Assembly: GCA_019637975.1 (NCBI GenBank) | Contig: JAHBUR010000019.1 | Location: 22,500 to 86,499, forward strand | From: Bacteroidota bacterium | GTDB lineage: Bacteria > Bacteroidota > Ignavibacteria > UBA10030 > UBA6906 | DNA length: 64,000 nt | Reading direction: 5' to 3' | Part shown: positions 1-8,654 of the stretch, piece after piece | How positions within the stretch are numbered: the first letter of the stretch is position 1 | Layout: the number at the start of each line of letters is the position of its first letter | Notes under the pieces: model-generated | The model's database searches: none | What the model was told of the DNA's origin: nothing | The model's input: the letters and a program-made list of their open reading frames with translations, nothing else | Program-made: the position numbers and the translations under genes

Positions 1-1578
1 ATCACTTCGCCGGTTGAAATACTCGGCAGGATTCATCGCGCCGTTGTTTTGGCTTCCGCCGAAGACAAACATATCAACAAAAAGCAATCCGGTGAGCAAC
101 AAAGCCGCAAAGCGCGTCAGGTTTCCTTTCATCACTATTCCAAAAAGTATGCCGGCACTTGTCAGCAGAAGAAGGATCGATGGGGTGACACCTTGTGAAA
201 TCAAGGATGCTACTTGCTGATACGACGCGCCGGCGATGGAGCCGGAAAAGCTGCCGGAGGTAATCAGGAAGTAAAGAAGAATCCCGAGCCCGCTCGCGAC
301 CAGCAATGCATTGCGAAGAAGTTTCCTCTCCCGGTCGCTTTTTGACTGATAGAGGAGATATTGAAGTGAGAATGCGGAAAGCAATGCCGCCGAAAGGGTC
401 AGCAGAATGCCCATACGGGCGGGAATTCTGAACGTTGAGAAACCCGGAATGAATTCGTGGAAGATCTTGTACAGGAAGAAATTATCGCCGAGTGCGAAGA
501 GAATTGAAAAGACTGAGAGGCCTAACAAGAACGCGACATGTTTGTTTTTTCTCAATATGAATGAGACAACGGCAAGAAGCAGCGGCAGAATACCGAGATA
601 GATGCATGTCTCCCAATAGTAGAAATACTGTCCCGGCCCGAAATACTCGTAGCCCGATGCCCCCGCAACCCCGAACATTTTCGGGAAAAAGAGTGTCGCC
701 AGTTGCGACCACGCAAGCGAGCCTTCGGCTGATTTCTCGAATGTAATTTGCGCCCTGTCTGAAAGATCCGACAATTCAAACGTCGGCAACAGTTGAATCA
801 TTGCAATCGCAACGGATATCGCGACAATGCTTGCCGCCTTCGCCGACATGACAAGCGCAGGTCGTGACAACAACTGATTTCCTTTGAATGTTGTCAGCAA
901 TTCCAGCAGCAAGTACAATCCAAGAAACATGTAGAGATAGAGTGACAATTGTGGATACCCTGCGAGTATCGAATGGCCCAACACCAATCCACACACAAAC
1001 ACATATAGCCAGCGTTGTTCGCTCAGCGCTTTACGGAATAGAAGAACGACAAGCGGGTACCATGCAACAAGCGTGACGTTCTGCTGATGAATCGCGTGGA
1101 CAATCATGTAGCCGGAAAGCATATACGCAACAGCGGCAAACAACGCGGGAATGTTGTTCAGTTTGAACGATTTGGCGAGATAAAACATGCCGACTCCCGC
1201 CAGCACAAAATGGAGAATGATCATCAACTCCAGCCAGTAGTAATTCAGCGAGCCGTTACTGACAAACAGTGTGAGCAGCAGACAAGGAATATACAGCACA
1301 GTCGTTTGAATATCGGCAAGGAAGGGCATGCCGTTGAATGTGTAAGGATTCCACAACGGCAACTCGCCCGATGCGAGAGACGTGGCCGCGAAGGTGCGGA
1401 AGGGATAATTCTGATAGATGAAATCCTCCCAGAAGTATGCCTGACCGAGAATGATTTTGTGGAAAAACACGAAGACAAGCGCGGAGAGAATCAACACACA
1501 CTGCATGTTCGTGGGTTCGAACTGGCGAACCGGAGCCGGAGCGCGTGAAGGCGTGGATTTCTTTTCAGCTTTTGACAT
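1..1578 (-). CDS. YfhO-like multi-spanning membrane protein (C-terminus outside window)
   Basis: The frame reads from an ATG at 1578 to the window edge without a stop, giving 526 residues of a longer protein. After a charged N-terminus (MSKAEKKSTPSRAPAP) there are many hydrophobic helices, and loops with motifs such as EDFIYQNYPF, LPLWNPYTFNGMPF and HAIHQQN. This pattern (acidic residue plus QxxPF after the first helix, then LPLWNPYxFxGxPF) is typical of YfhO/GT-C-like bacterial membrane proteins, which are linked to transfer of sugars from polyprenyl carriers to surface polymers. The gene follows a polyprenyl-phosphate glycosyltransferase by 51 bp on the same strand, consistent with a donor-maker/donor-user pair. 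The missing C-terminus prevents any statement about completeness. A PMT-type glycosyltransferase is the main alternative. Confidence 0.75.
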   Translation of the reverse strand, partial: MSKAEKKSTPSRAPAPVRQFEPTNMQCVLILSALVFVFFHKIILGQAYFWEDFIYQNYPFRTFAATSLASGELPLWNPYTFNGMPFLADIQTTVLYIPCLLLTLFVSNGSLNYYWLELMIILHFVLAGVGMFYLAKSFKLNNIPALFAAVAYMLSGYMIVHAIHQQNVTLVAWYPLVVLLFRKALSEQRWLYVFVCGLVLGHSILAGYPQLSLYLYMFLGLYLLLELLTTFKGNQLLSRPALVMSAKAASIVAISVAIAMIQLLPTFELSDLSDRAQITFEKSAEGSLAWSQLATLFFPKMFGVAGASGYEYFGPGQYFYYWETCIYLGILPLLLAVVSFILRKNKHVAFLLGLSVFSILFALGDNFFLYKIFHEFIPGFSTFRIPARMGILLTLSAALLSAFSLQYLLYQSKSDRERKLLRNALLVASGLGILLYFLITSGSFSGSIAGASYQQVASLISQGVTPSILLLLTSAGILFGIVMKGNLTRFAALLLTGLLFVDMFVFGGSQNNGAMNPAEYFNRRSD

Positions 1579-1629
1579 GAGGCATTTCGAGGATTCCGAT
1601 TACTGAGGCAAGGCAGAAGCGCGGAGCCG

Positions 1630-2814
1630 CTATTTGATATAGTCGCGGATAGCGTACTCGTCGGTTGTGCGCTTCGACTTGCTGATCATCTCTCCCAACA
1701 ATCCGATGGAGATGAACTGAATCCCGACAATGATAAGCAGAATGCCGCCGAGAAACAGCGGACGATTGCTGAGGGCCGTTCTTCCCAAATACCATTCCAC
1801 CGCCAGCCACCCATCGATGACAAGCCCCGCACAGACGGCAACCATTCCCCAGAACCCGAAGAGATGCAGCGGACGCCGGAAGTAGCGCGTGGTAAACAAT
1901 ACGGTAAGCAGGTCGAGAAATCCTTTCCAGAATCTGCCGATGCCGAACTTGGTTTTGCCAAATTTGCGCGGGCGGTGCTGCACCACCATCTCGCCCACCT
2001 TGAATCCCTCGTTATGCGCCAGCACGGGCACGTACCTGTGCAACTCGCCATACACTTGCACGGACTTCACTACTTCGTTCCGGTACGCCTTCAATCCGCA
2101 GTTGAAATCATGAATCTTGATGCCCGACATCACTCTCGTTACGAAGTTGAAGAACCTTGACGGGATTGTTTTGGTGATCGGGTCTTTGCGGACCTTCTTC
2201 CAGCCGGAAACAAGATCGTACCCTTCTTCCAACTTTCGAATAAGGCTCGGAATTTCCGCCGGATCGTCTTGCAGGTCGGCATCCATGGTAATCACATATT
2301 CGCCCTGCGCCTTCTCAAAACCGACAGCAAGTGCGGCACTCTTTCCGAAGTTGCGCCTGAAGCGAATGATCTTGACGCGCCCGTCAATCCGTTTCAAATC
2401 ACGCAGTACCTGAAACGACTTGTCGGTGCTGCCGTCATCAACAAAGATCAACTCGTACCGTGAGTTGGCACGTTGCAGCGTTGAGCGAAGTTGGCTGTGC
2501 AATTCTCTCAGCGAGCCCTCCTCATTGTAGAGGGGAATCACAACGCTCACGCCAAGGCGGTTCGTGTGCTGGTGAAACTGCGGCCTCCGCTCCTGCTGTG
2601 CACGCTGAATCTGTTGGTTTTGTTGAGGGCGGCTTGCTGCCTTTTCGGACTGAACTGTTTCAACGGGTTTCTCGGCTTCCTGCCGCCTTTGCCGGTAATA
2701 ATTGCGTCCGCGTTGCGGGCGGCTTTGACGTTCGGGCGGTTGACCCTGTTGGCCGGAGGAATCGGTGGTTTGGTCAGGCATGTGGCTGCTCATTGAAAAC
2801 ACTGATCCCGACAT
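1630..2814 (-). CDS. Family 2 glycosyltransferase, DPM1/GtrB-like, with C-terminal membrane helices
   Basis: Predicted inner-membrane enzyme that moves a sugar from a nucleotide donor to polyprenyl phosphate. The 394-residue frame begins with about 85 residues of Q/R/P-rich, probably disordered sequence. A GT-A domain follows: VSVVIPLYNEEGS, then FVDDGSTD, then the metal-binding ITMDADLQDDP. The C-terminal part has DFNCGLKAYR and two hydrophobic helices (LFGFWGMVAVCAGLVIDGWL and GGILLIIVGIQFISIGLL), as in GtrB-type enzymes. The start is uncertain: the ATG at 2814 lies inside a perfect palindrome (2806-2822) and has no Shine-Dalgarno sequence, and ATGs at 2793 and 2781 are equally possible. 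The longest form is listed. It probably supplies the neighbouring YfhO-like protein. Confidence 0.88.
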   Translation of the reverse strand: MSGSVFSMSSHMPDQTTDSSGQQGQPPERQSRPQRGRNYYRQRRQEAEKPVETVQSEKAASRPQQNQQIQRAQQERRPQFHQHTNRLGVSVVIPLYNEEGSLRELHSQLRSTLQRANSRYELIFVDDGSTDKSFQVLRDLKRIDGRVKIIRFRRNFGKSAALAVGFEKAQGEYVITMDADLQDDPAEIPSLIRKLEEGYDLVSGWKKVRKDPITKTIPSRFFNFVTRVMSGIKIHDFNCGLKAYRNEVVKSVQVYGELHRYVPVLAHNEGFKVGEMVVQHRPRKFGKTKFGIGRFWKGFLDLLTVLFTTRYFRRPLHLFGFWGMVAVCAGLVIDGWLAVEWYLGRTALSNRPLFLGGILLIIVGIQFISIGLLGEMISKSKRTTDEYAIRDYIK

Positions 2815-3064
2815 CGTCGGGACTGAAACTGTGATTCAAAGTAACCAAAAGGCCACGGAAAATCAACGAAACCTCTAAATCCCGAGCCCTCACCCGAGGA
2901 TAGCAGATTCGTGGGGCGATTCTGCACTACGGGATTCGACCTTCCCAAATGATAGATTTTCGGACATGGCGTGTAGGGAAGATCGGAGTCCGTTGTCAGG
3001 AATTTCGAAGTAATTTTCAGGATTCTCCTGACAGACAATCAGTCTTCCAGGAGTTACATTTCAT

Positions 3065-3442
3065 ATGTGTACGTTGATATGTGAGGAACCCATGCTGAAT
3101 CCGAAACTTGTCGAGAGCCGATTCCAGGACGTTCTGGAAACGATCAATGCCCAATCCAGCAAACGGATTCAGATGTTGAGGATTGTCGAGTTCTTTGAAG
3201 TTCTTCTGGAAACAAAGAGCAACCAGTTGATACTTGAGTACGCTCCGGTACTTATCGTTCGACTTTCACGGATTGTCAACAGCATCGAATTCACAGAGGA
3301 GAATATCGGAATCGCAGACCGGCTTAGCCCAATCCTCTGGTCATTTGCAGTTGAATACAACCAGGTGGGCAATACAGGGATTTGCCTCGCTATGCTTCGT
3401 AAACTGGCCGAAGCGCGCATGCAACTCCAATCCGCCGCCTGA
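3065..3442 (+). CDS. Hypothetical small helical protein
   Basis: No family is recognised. The 125-residue product is almost entirely amphipathic helix (VESRFQDVLETINAQSSKRI, RIVEFFEVLLETKSNQL and similar), without a signal peptide, membrane segment or cysteine cluster, so a soluble, perhaps protein-binding, role is likely. AGGAGT sits about 10 bp before the ATG at 3065. An alternative start at 3092 has GAGGA directly before it and would remove nine residues. The gene stands alone between divergent neighbours and is followed by a strong terminator at 3591-3638, which supports its being a real single-gene transcript. Confidence 0.6.
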   Translation: MCTLICEEPMLNPKLVESRFQDVLETINAQSSKRIQMLRIVEFFEVLLETKSNQLILEYAPVLIVRLSRIVNSIEFTEENIGIADRLSPILWSFAVEYNQVGNTGICLAMLRKLAEARMQLQSAA

Positions 3443-3590
3443 TTCAGCACCCGAATCCTCGCACACCAATTCGTCGCTCTTCCTCATTCAGATTCGCAGC
3501 ACGTCCCTTAAACTCTCTCGCCGACTCCTAAGCGGGCGCGCCGCATGTCCGTCTGAAGTCTTGCCCTGACCCAGTTTAGAGGAAGAGAAT

Positions 3591-3638
3591 AACCCACCAT
3601 GTGTGTAAACCCTGGCACATGGTGGGTTGACTTTTTTT
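3591..3638 (+). terminator. Intrinsic terminator
   Basis: A perfect 13-bp inverted repeat (AACCCACCATGTG at 3591-3603 with CACATGGTGGGTT at 3616-3628, 12-nt loop) is followed by seven T residues at 3632-3638. It ends the small gene at 3065-3442 and insulates the Bat operon. Confidence 0.9.
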
Positions 3639-3684
3639 ACTCCCCACTCCGGCCCGCAGCTTACCAGCTTCCGACCCCTCTTCG

Positions 3685-3713
3685 TTGAAATTCCCTCGCA
3701 ACATTTATATATT
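3685..3713 (+). promoter_or_regulatory. Promoter of the Bat operon
   Basis: TTGAAA (3685-3690), a 17-bp spacer and TATATT (3708-3713). Start of transcription would be near 3720, leaving a leader of about 47 nt to the moxR start codon. It is the best match in the window to a sigma-70-like promoter and shares the TAnnTT -10 form with other promoters listed here. Confidence 0.7.
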
Positions 3714-3766
3714 CTTTCACGTCAAAATTGAGAAATCTGTGCTATTTAAGGACACTCGGAGGATGA

Positions 3767-4756
3767 ATGTCGTACGACATCAAGGCAATTAACGAAAAGA
3801 TTCAGCGCGAAAGCGGATTCATTGACCTTATGCAGATGGAAATCGGGAAGGTTATTGTAGGGCAGAAGTACATGGTCGAGCGGCTCCTCGTCGGCCTGCT
3901 GGCAAACGGGCATGTTCTGTTGGAGGGTGTTCCGGGTTTGGCCAAAACGCTTTCCATTCGAACGCTTGCCGATGCCATTGCCGCAAAGTTCCAGCGAATC
4001 CAGTTTACCCCTGACCTGCTTCCCGCCGACCTGGTCGGTACGATGATCTACAACCAGAAGGAAAGCACGTTTCAGGTAAAGAAGGGGCCTGTGTTTGCAA
4101 ACTTCATCCTTGCCGACGAAATCAACCGCTCACCGGCAAAAGTGCAAAGCGCGTTGTTGGAGGCAATGCAGGAACGGCAGGTAACAATCGGCGAGCAAAC
4201 GTTCAAGCTCCCGGAGCCGTTTCTGGTTCTCGCAACGCAGAATCCCATCGAGCAGGAAGGAACGTACCCCCTTCCCGAAGCACAGGTTGATCGCTTTATG
4301 CTCAAGGTGAAGATTGATTATCCTTTGAAGGATGAAGAACTGCAAATCATGCGGGCAAACGTGAACGGCACACAGAAATCCGCCAACAACGTTATTGATC
4401 CCGCCAGCATTATTAAGGCACGGAACGTCGTAAACGAGATTTATATGGATGAGAAGATCGAGCGGTACATTCTCGATATCGTGTTCGCAACCCGTTCTCC
4501 GAAAGACTACAATCTCGCCAAACTCTCGTCGTTAATCAGCTATGGTGCATCGCCGCGAGCCACCATCAATCTCGCGCTTGGCGCCAAAGCGTACGCGTTT
4601 ATCAAGCGGCGCGGGTATGTGATTCCGGAGGATGTCCGCGCTATCTCGCTCGATGTTCTGCGCCACAGAGTTGCCGTTACTTACGAGGCCGAGGCGGAGG
4701 AAGTAACATCCGAACAGGTTGTACAGGAAGTGTTGAACAAGATAGAAGTGCCGTAA
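3767..4756 (+). CDS. MoxR-family AAA+ ATPase of the Bat operon
   Basis: A cytoplasmic AAA+ ATPase of the MoxR group (329 residues), thought to act as a chaperone that matures or remodels the VWA-domain proteins encoded with it. Walker A is GVPGLAKT at residues 54-61 (the usual MoxR variant) and Walker B is ILADEIN at 114-120, followed by the family signature RSPAKVQSALLEAMQE. A sensor-1 region ATQNPIEQEGTYPLPEAQ and the C-terminal lid helix bundle (SYGASPRA) are present, so the protein looks complete. GGAGG at 3758-3762 precedes the ATG. First gene of the operon that runs to 12023; 18 bp separate it from the DUF58 gene. Confidence 0.95.
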   Translation: MSYDIKAINEKIQRESGFIDLMQMEIGKVIVGQKYMVERLLVGLLANGHVLLEGVPGLAKTLSIRTLADAIAAKFQRIQFTPDLLPADLVGTMIYNQKESTFQVKKGPVFANFILADEINRSPAKVQSALLEAMQERQVTIGEQTFKLPEPFLVLATQNPIEQEGTYPLPEAQVDRFMLKVKIDYPLKDEELQIMRANVNGTQKSANNVIDPASIIKARNVVNEIYMDEKIERYILDIVFATRSPKDYNLAKLSSLISYGASPRATINLALGAKAYAFIKRRGYVIPEDVRAISLDVLRHRVAVTYEAEAEEVTSEQVVQEVLNKIEVP

Positions 4757-4774
4757 GCCGGACTCGTCAGACGA

Positions 4775-5650
4775 ATGGAAACGCGAGAACTTCTTAAAAA
4801 AGTCCGACAGATTGAAATCAAGACCCGCGGCCTGGTGAACCAGGTGTTTTCGGGCGAGTATCATTCCGTCTTCAAAGGCCGGGGAATGGAGTTCTCCGAG
4901 GTGCGCGAGTATCAATTCGGCGACGATATTCGATCCATTGATTGGAACGTGTCTGCCCGCTTCAATCATCCCTTTGTGAAGATTTTTGAAGAAGAGCGTG
5001 AGCTGACGGTAATGCTGCTTGTTGATTTCAGCAAGTCGGGAAGTTTCGGATCTGTTACACACATGAAGAACGAGATTGCCGCCGAGATTTGCGCCGTGCT
5101 TTCCTTTTCGGCAATCAAAAACAACGACAAGGTGGGATTGATTCTCTTCACGGATGCGATTGAAAAGTTCGTGCCGCCGAAGAAAGGGCGGGCTCACATT
5201 CTCCGCATCATCAGGGAGTTGATTTCGTTTACGCCAACCGGAACCGGAACAAACATCAAACAAGCGCTCGAATATTTCAATCACGTCAACAAGAAGCGAA
5301 CGATTGCCTTTCTGATCTCCGACTTCATTGATGAGGGATATGACCAAATCCTTCGTATCGTGAGCAAGAAACACGATGTGATTGCCATCGAACTTTCCGA
5401 TCCGCGTGAGGAACAGATGCCGGATGCGGGGTTGATCAAGATGCGCGATGCCGAGACAAACACGGAGCGCTGGATCGATACGGGCGACCGGCGGGTACGG
5501 GCACACATCGAGCAATTCTGGAAACAACGCAACGAGGCGCGGAAGCAGCTGTTTCTCCGCAGCCGGGTGGATGCCATTCCGGTTCGCATCGACCGGCCGT
5601 ATATCAAGCCGATTGTGGATTTCTTCAGATTAAGGGAAAAGCGATTGTGA
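4775..5650 (+). CDS. DUF58 protein of the Bat operon
   Basis: A 291-residue protein with the DUF58 core motif REYQFGDDIRSIDWNVSAR and a following VWA-like fold (TVMLLVDFSKSGSFGS, then TGTGTNIKQALEYF). DUF58 proteins nearly always follow MoxR and are presumed client or partner proteins of that ATPase. There is no signal peptide or membrane segment, so it should be cytoplasmic. The MIDAS-like motif reads DFSKSG, close to the DxSxS metal site, so metal binding is possible. The stop codon overlaps the next start (TGATG at 5648-5652), which indicates translational coupling within the operon. Confidence 0.93.
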   Translation: METRELLKKVRQIEIKTRGLVNQVFSGEYHSVFKGRGMEFSEVREYQFGDDIRSIDWNVSARFNHPFVKIFEEERELTVMLLVDFSKSGSFGSVTHMKNEIAAEICAVLSFSAIKNNDKVGLILFTDAIEKFVPPKKGRAHILRIIRELISFTPTGTGTNIKQALEYFNHVNKKRTIAFLISDFIDEGYDQILRIVSKKHDVIAIELSDPREEQMPDAGLIKMRDAETNTERWIDTGDRRVRAHIEQFWKQRNEARKQLFLRSRVDAIPVRIDRPYIKPIVDFFRLREKRL

Positions 5651-6609
5651 TGAGGAAGCGGGCTGTTCTCGTTCTTTCAACGATGGTGATTGTATGTTTG
5701 TCCGGATTGCTGCAAGCACAAACGCCGGCTGCGCGGGCGTGGGCCGATTCGACATCGTTTCTGATCGGTGACCCGATTACTATTCATGTCGAGATTACAC
5801 ACCAGGGCAAGGAGGTGTTTACGTCCCTCGTCGGCGACACGTTAGGCGCGTTTCATATTCTCGGCCGCAGCAACGTGAGGAAATCCTCCTCGACTGTTTC
5901 ACGGACAATATTCACCGTTGCCGCGTACGATTCCGGCACAGCAATTCTGCCGCCTTTGCAGTTCGCTTTCACAGCTCCGCACGACTCTTCCACGCAACTC
6001 ATCGCTACAAATCCTCTCATCTTCAAGATTCATCTTGTTGAAGTTGACACATCGCAAGATATCAAGGATTTGAAACCGCCGCTCTCTATCCCGATCACTC
6101 TGGCGGAACTTTCCCTCATCGCCGGTACGATTGTCGGATTGGCGTTGATTGTCTATTCACTCTACCAATACAGAAAGCGAAAGCAAGGACAGGTTGTTGA
6201 AGAAGAATACATACCGCCGCCCAAATTGGCTCATGTGCAGGCATTGGAAGAGCTTGCCGCACTGAAGGAGAAACGACTCTGGCAGCAAGGACTCATCAAG
6301 CCGTTCTATTCCGAAGTGACTGAAGTGATGCGCCGGTATTTCGAGCACCGGTTCGGGTTTATGTCATTGGAGCAGACAACGGATGAAACGATGGACAGCC
6401 TGCGCCGCTTTGCCGTTGCGCATCCTGTTCTGGAGCAGGCCGATCGAATGCTGCGTAGCGCAGATCTTGTGAAGTTTGCCAAGTACCAGCCGGCAATTCC
6501 CGAGCATGAGGAAATGCTTTCGCTCGCATTTGAGATTGTCGACAGAACGAAGGTTCTTGACCTTCCGACGGAACAACAACAGGAAACGCGGGAGGCCGCG
6601 CATGTTTGA
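5650..6609 (+). CDS. Membrane-anchored protein of the Bat operon (BatD-like extracytoplasmic domain)
   Basis: Signal peptide (VLVLSTMVIVCLSGLLQAQ), a beta-rich extracytoplasmic domain of about 120 residues resembling the repeats of BatD, one transmembrane helix near residues 152-172 (LSLIAGTIVGLALIVYSLY), then a charged cytoplasmic part of about 140 residues rich in helices (LAHVQALEELAALKEKRLW). Membrane proteins of this layout are commonly found between DUF58 and BatA in FCB-group Bat operons. GTG at 5647 could also start the frame, but ATG at 5650 overlaps the preceding stop and is preferred. The 3' end overlaps batA by 8 bp. No enzymatic motif is visible; a scaffold role for the VWA proteins is the likeliest inference. 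Confidence 0.8.
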   Translation: MRKRAVLVLSTMVIVCLSGLLQAQTPAARAWADSTSFLIGDPITIHVEITHQGKEVFTSLVGDTLGAFHILGRSNVRKSSSTVSRTIFTVAAYDSGTAILPPLQFAFTAPHDSSTQLIATNPLIFKIHLVEVDTSQDIKDLKPPLSIPITLAELSLIAGTIVGLALIVYSLYQYRKRKQGQVVEEEYIPPPKLAHVQALEELAALKEKRLWQQGLIKPFYSEVTEVMRRYFEHRFGFMSLEQTTDETMDSLRRFAVAHPVLEQADRMLRSADLVKFAKYQPAIPEHEEMLSLAFEIVDRTKVLDLPTEQQQETREAAHV

Positions 6610-7603
6610 TCCGAACATCACATTCGCCAATCCTCAGTATCTCTACGGACTTGCAATTGTTCCGCTGCTGGTGGCGTGGTACATCATGCGCAACAGCCGT
6701 CACACAAGTGACCTTCAGTACTCCAGTCTCCGGCCGTTTGCCGGCATCAAGCCGACAATGAAAGAACGTCTGCGCCATCTTCCGTTCATTCTTCGTATGC
6801 TTGTCATTACGATGCTCCTTGTCGGCGTGGCACGTCCCCGGACTACGTCGAGCGGCGAGAATGTGTACACGGAAGGGATCGACATCGTATTGCTGTTCGA
6901 TATCTCCGGCAGTATGCTCGCCGAGGATCTGCGGCCAAACCGGATTGAAGCTGCACGGCAGGTTATGATGGATTTTGTTGACGGGCGCACGAATGACAGG
7001 ATCGGGCTTGTGATTTTCGCGGGGGAGAGTTTTACACAATGTCCTATGACGCTTGACTATCGCGTTCTGAAAAATCAGCTCAGGACAGTGAAGCAGGGCG
7101 TGATCGAAGACGGAACGGCAATCGGTATGGCAATTGCCCAGGGCGTCAACCGCTTGAAGGAGAGCAAGTCCGCCAGCAAGGTGATTATCCTGCTCACGGA
7201 CGGGATCAACAACCGCGGCGAAATCGACCCGGTTACCGCTACGCAGATTGCGCAGACGTTCGGCATCAGAATGTACACCATCGGCGTCGGAACGAGCGCC
7301 GGACAGGCGCCCTTCCCTGTTCAGACTCCATTCGGCACCCGCTATCAGAATATGACGGTGGATGTGGATGAAAAGACGCTCACGAAGATCGCCGAAATGA
7401 CGGGCGGGCAATATTTCCGGGCAACCGACAACCGCTCGTTGAAGTGGATCTACCAGGAGATTGATGAAATGGAGAAGACACGCATAGAAGTCCGTTCGTA
7501 CCGTTCCTACACAGAATTGTTCTACGGCTGGGCCTGGATCGGACTGTTTGCGATGGTGATGGAAATGGGGCTGGGTCTCACGTATTTACGAAAGCTGCCG
7601 TAG
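6602..7603 (+). CDS. batA: BatA, VWA-domain membrane protein
   Basis: A 333-residue inner-membrane protein: two N-terminal helices (about 14-28 and 62-77), a von Willebrand factor A domain, and a C-terminal helix (about 310-328). The metal-ion-dependent adhesion site is DISGSM at residues 100-105, and the domain continues with PNRIEAARQVMMDFVDGR and the second metal-site loop LTDGINNRGE. This N-helices/VWA/C-helix layout is the BatA/BatB (aerotolerance) family. The start MFDPNITFANPQYLYGL at 6602 matches family N-termini; the reading frame is open further upstream, but that part lies inside the previous gene. BatA is thought to form a complex with BatB in the membrane. Confidence 0.92.
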   Translation: MFDPNITFANPQYLYGLAIVPLLVAWYIMRNSRHTSDLQYSSLRPFAGIKPTMKERLRHLPFILRMLVITMLLVGVARPRTTSSGENVYTEGIDIVLLFDISGSMLAEDLRPNRIEAARQVMMDFVDGRTNDRIGLVIFAGESFTQCPMTLDYRVLKNQLRTVKQGVIEDGTAIGMAIAQGVNRLKESKSASKVIILLTDGINNRGEIDPVTATQIAQTFGIRMYTIGVGTSAGQAPFPVQTPFGTRYQNMTVDVDEKTLTKIAEMTGGQYFRATDNRSLKWIYQEIDEMEKTRIEVRSYRSYTELFYGWAWIGLFAMVMEMGLGLTYLRKLP

Positions 7604-7605
7604 CT

Positions 7606-8652
7606 ATGATTCGTTTTGCGCATCCCGAACACCTGCAACTGCTGTTTGCGATTCCCGTACTTCTGATTGGATACTGGTACGCCGCGCGCCTTCGGAAAGC
7701 GCGGTTTCGCCGGTTTGGAGACATTCCCATTCTTCAGCGGCTGTCTGAATCAGCGAGCGGGAAGAAACGCTTTGCAAAGTTTCTCCTCTTCCTCATCGCG
7801 TTTGCAACTCTTGTCGTGGGATTGGCAAATCCTCAAATCGGAACGCGGCTGCAGGAGGTGAAACAAGAGGGCGTTGACATATTCGTAGCGCTCGATGTAT
7901 CATTGAGCATGAAGGCCGAGGATATCAAACCAAACCGTCTCGAGAAGGCAAAACTCGAAATACGCAATCTCATCGACAGGCTCGGTGGCGACCGTATCGG
8001 GCTTGTGGTTTTTGCGGGCGAGGCTTATACACAGTTCCCTCTCACAACAGATTACAGCGGTGCGAAGCTGTTTCTTGATGTTGTTGATGTGGATGCAGTG
8101 CCCATACCTGGAACGTCCATCGGCGCGGCGATTCAGCGGGCAGTCGAGTCGTTTGACTTTGAAGAACCGACAACCAAGGTAATCGTCATTATTACTGACG
8201 GGGAGAATACCGAAGGAGACGCATTCCCGGCGGCGGAAGAGGCGGCAAAGAAGGGAATTCTTCTCTATACTGTCGGTCTCGGTTCGCCGGGCGGAACGCC
8301 GATTCCCATCTACAGCGCGTCGGGCCAGCAGGTTGATTTCAAGCGTGACAGGCAAGGCACTATCGTAATGACAAAACTTGATGAGGTGTCGTTGGAGCGA
8401 ATCGCAGCCATCGGCAAAGGCGCGTACTATCGCGGCACCAACACGCAGGATGAGTTGAACGAAATCTACAAAGCCATTAATGCCTTACAAAAGCATGAAT
8501 TCGGCACGAAGCAATTTACCGACTATGAATCACGATTCCAGTTCTTTTTGGCCGCGGGAATTCTTCTCCTGCTCGCGGAGTTATTACTCTCAGAACGGAA
8601 GATTGCGTGGCTTGCCAGATGGAACCCCTTGAAACAAGAGATGGAGGTATGA
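7606..8652 (+). CDS. batB: BatB, VWA-domain membrane protein
   Basis: Second VWA protein of the operon, 348 residues, starting 2 bp after batA ends. It has the same plan as BatA: N-terminal helices at about 10-27 and 57-73, a VWA domain with metal site DVSLS at residues 97-101 and ITDGENTEGD later, and a C-terminal hydrophobic helix (FFLAAGILLLLAELLL). BatA and BatB are probably an ancient duplication and likely interact. Family members in Bacteroides affect oxygen tolerance, though the molecular role is unknown. The stop overlaps a possible batC start at 8649, but that start is too close to the GGAGG at 8643. Confidence 0.92.
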   Translation: MIRFAHPEHLQLLFAIPVLLIGYWYAARLRKARFRRFGDIPILQRLSESASGKKRFAKFLLFLIAFATLVVGLANPQIGTRLQEVKQEGVDIFVALDVSLSMKAEDIKPNRLEKAKLEIRNLIDRLGGDRIGLVVFAGEAYTQFPLTTDYSGAKLFLDVVDVDAVPIPGTSIGAAIQRAVESFDFEEPTTKVIVIITDGENTEGDAFPAAEEAAKKGILLYTVGLGSPGGTPIPIYSASGQQVDFKRDRQGTIVMTKLDEVSLERIAAIGKGAYYRGTNTQDELNEIYKAINALQKHEFGTKQFTDYESRFQFFLAAGILLLLAELLLSERKIAWLARWNPLKQEMEV

Positions 8653-8654
8653 GG

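Noticed and set aside
4532..5527. Open frame of 331 codons on the minus strand, antisense to the MoxR and DUF58 genes
   Set aside because: It mirrors two strongly conserved plus-strand genes, has no domain or ribosome binding site, and its composition is that of reverse-complement codons.
6359..7411. Open frame of 350 codons on the minus strand across batA
   Set aside because: Antisense shadow of a clear VWA gene; no recognisable motif.
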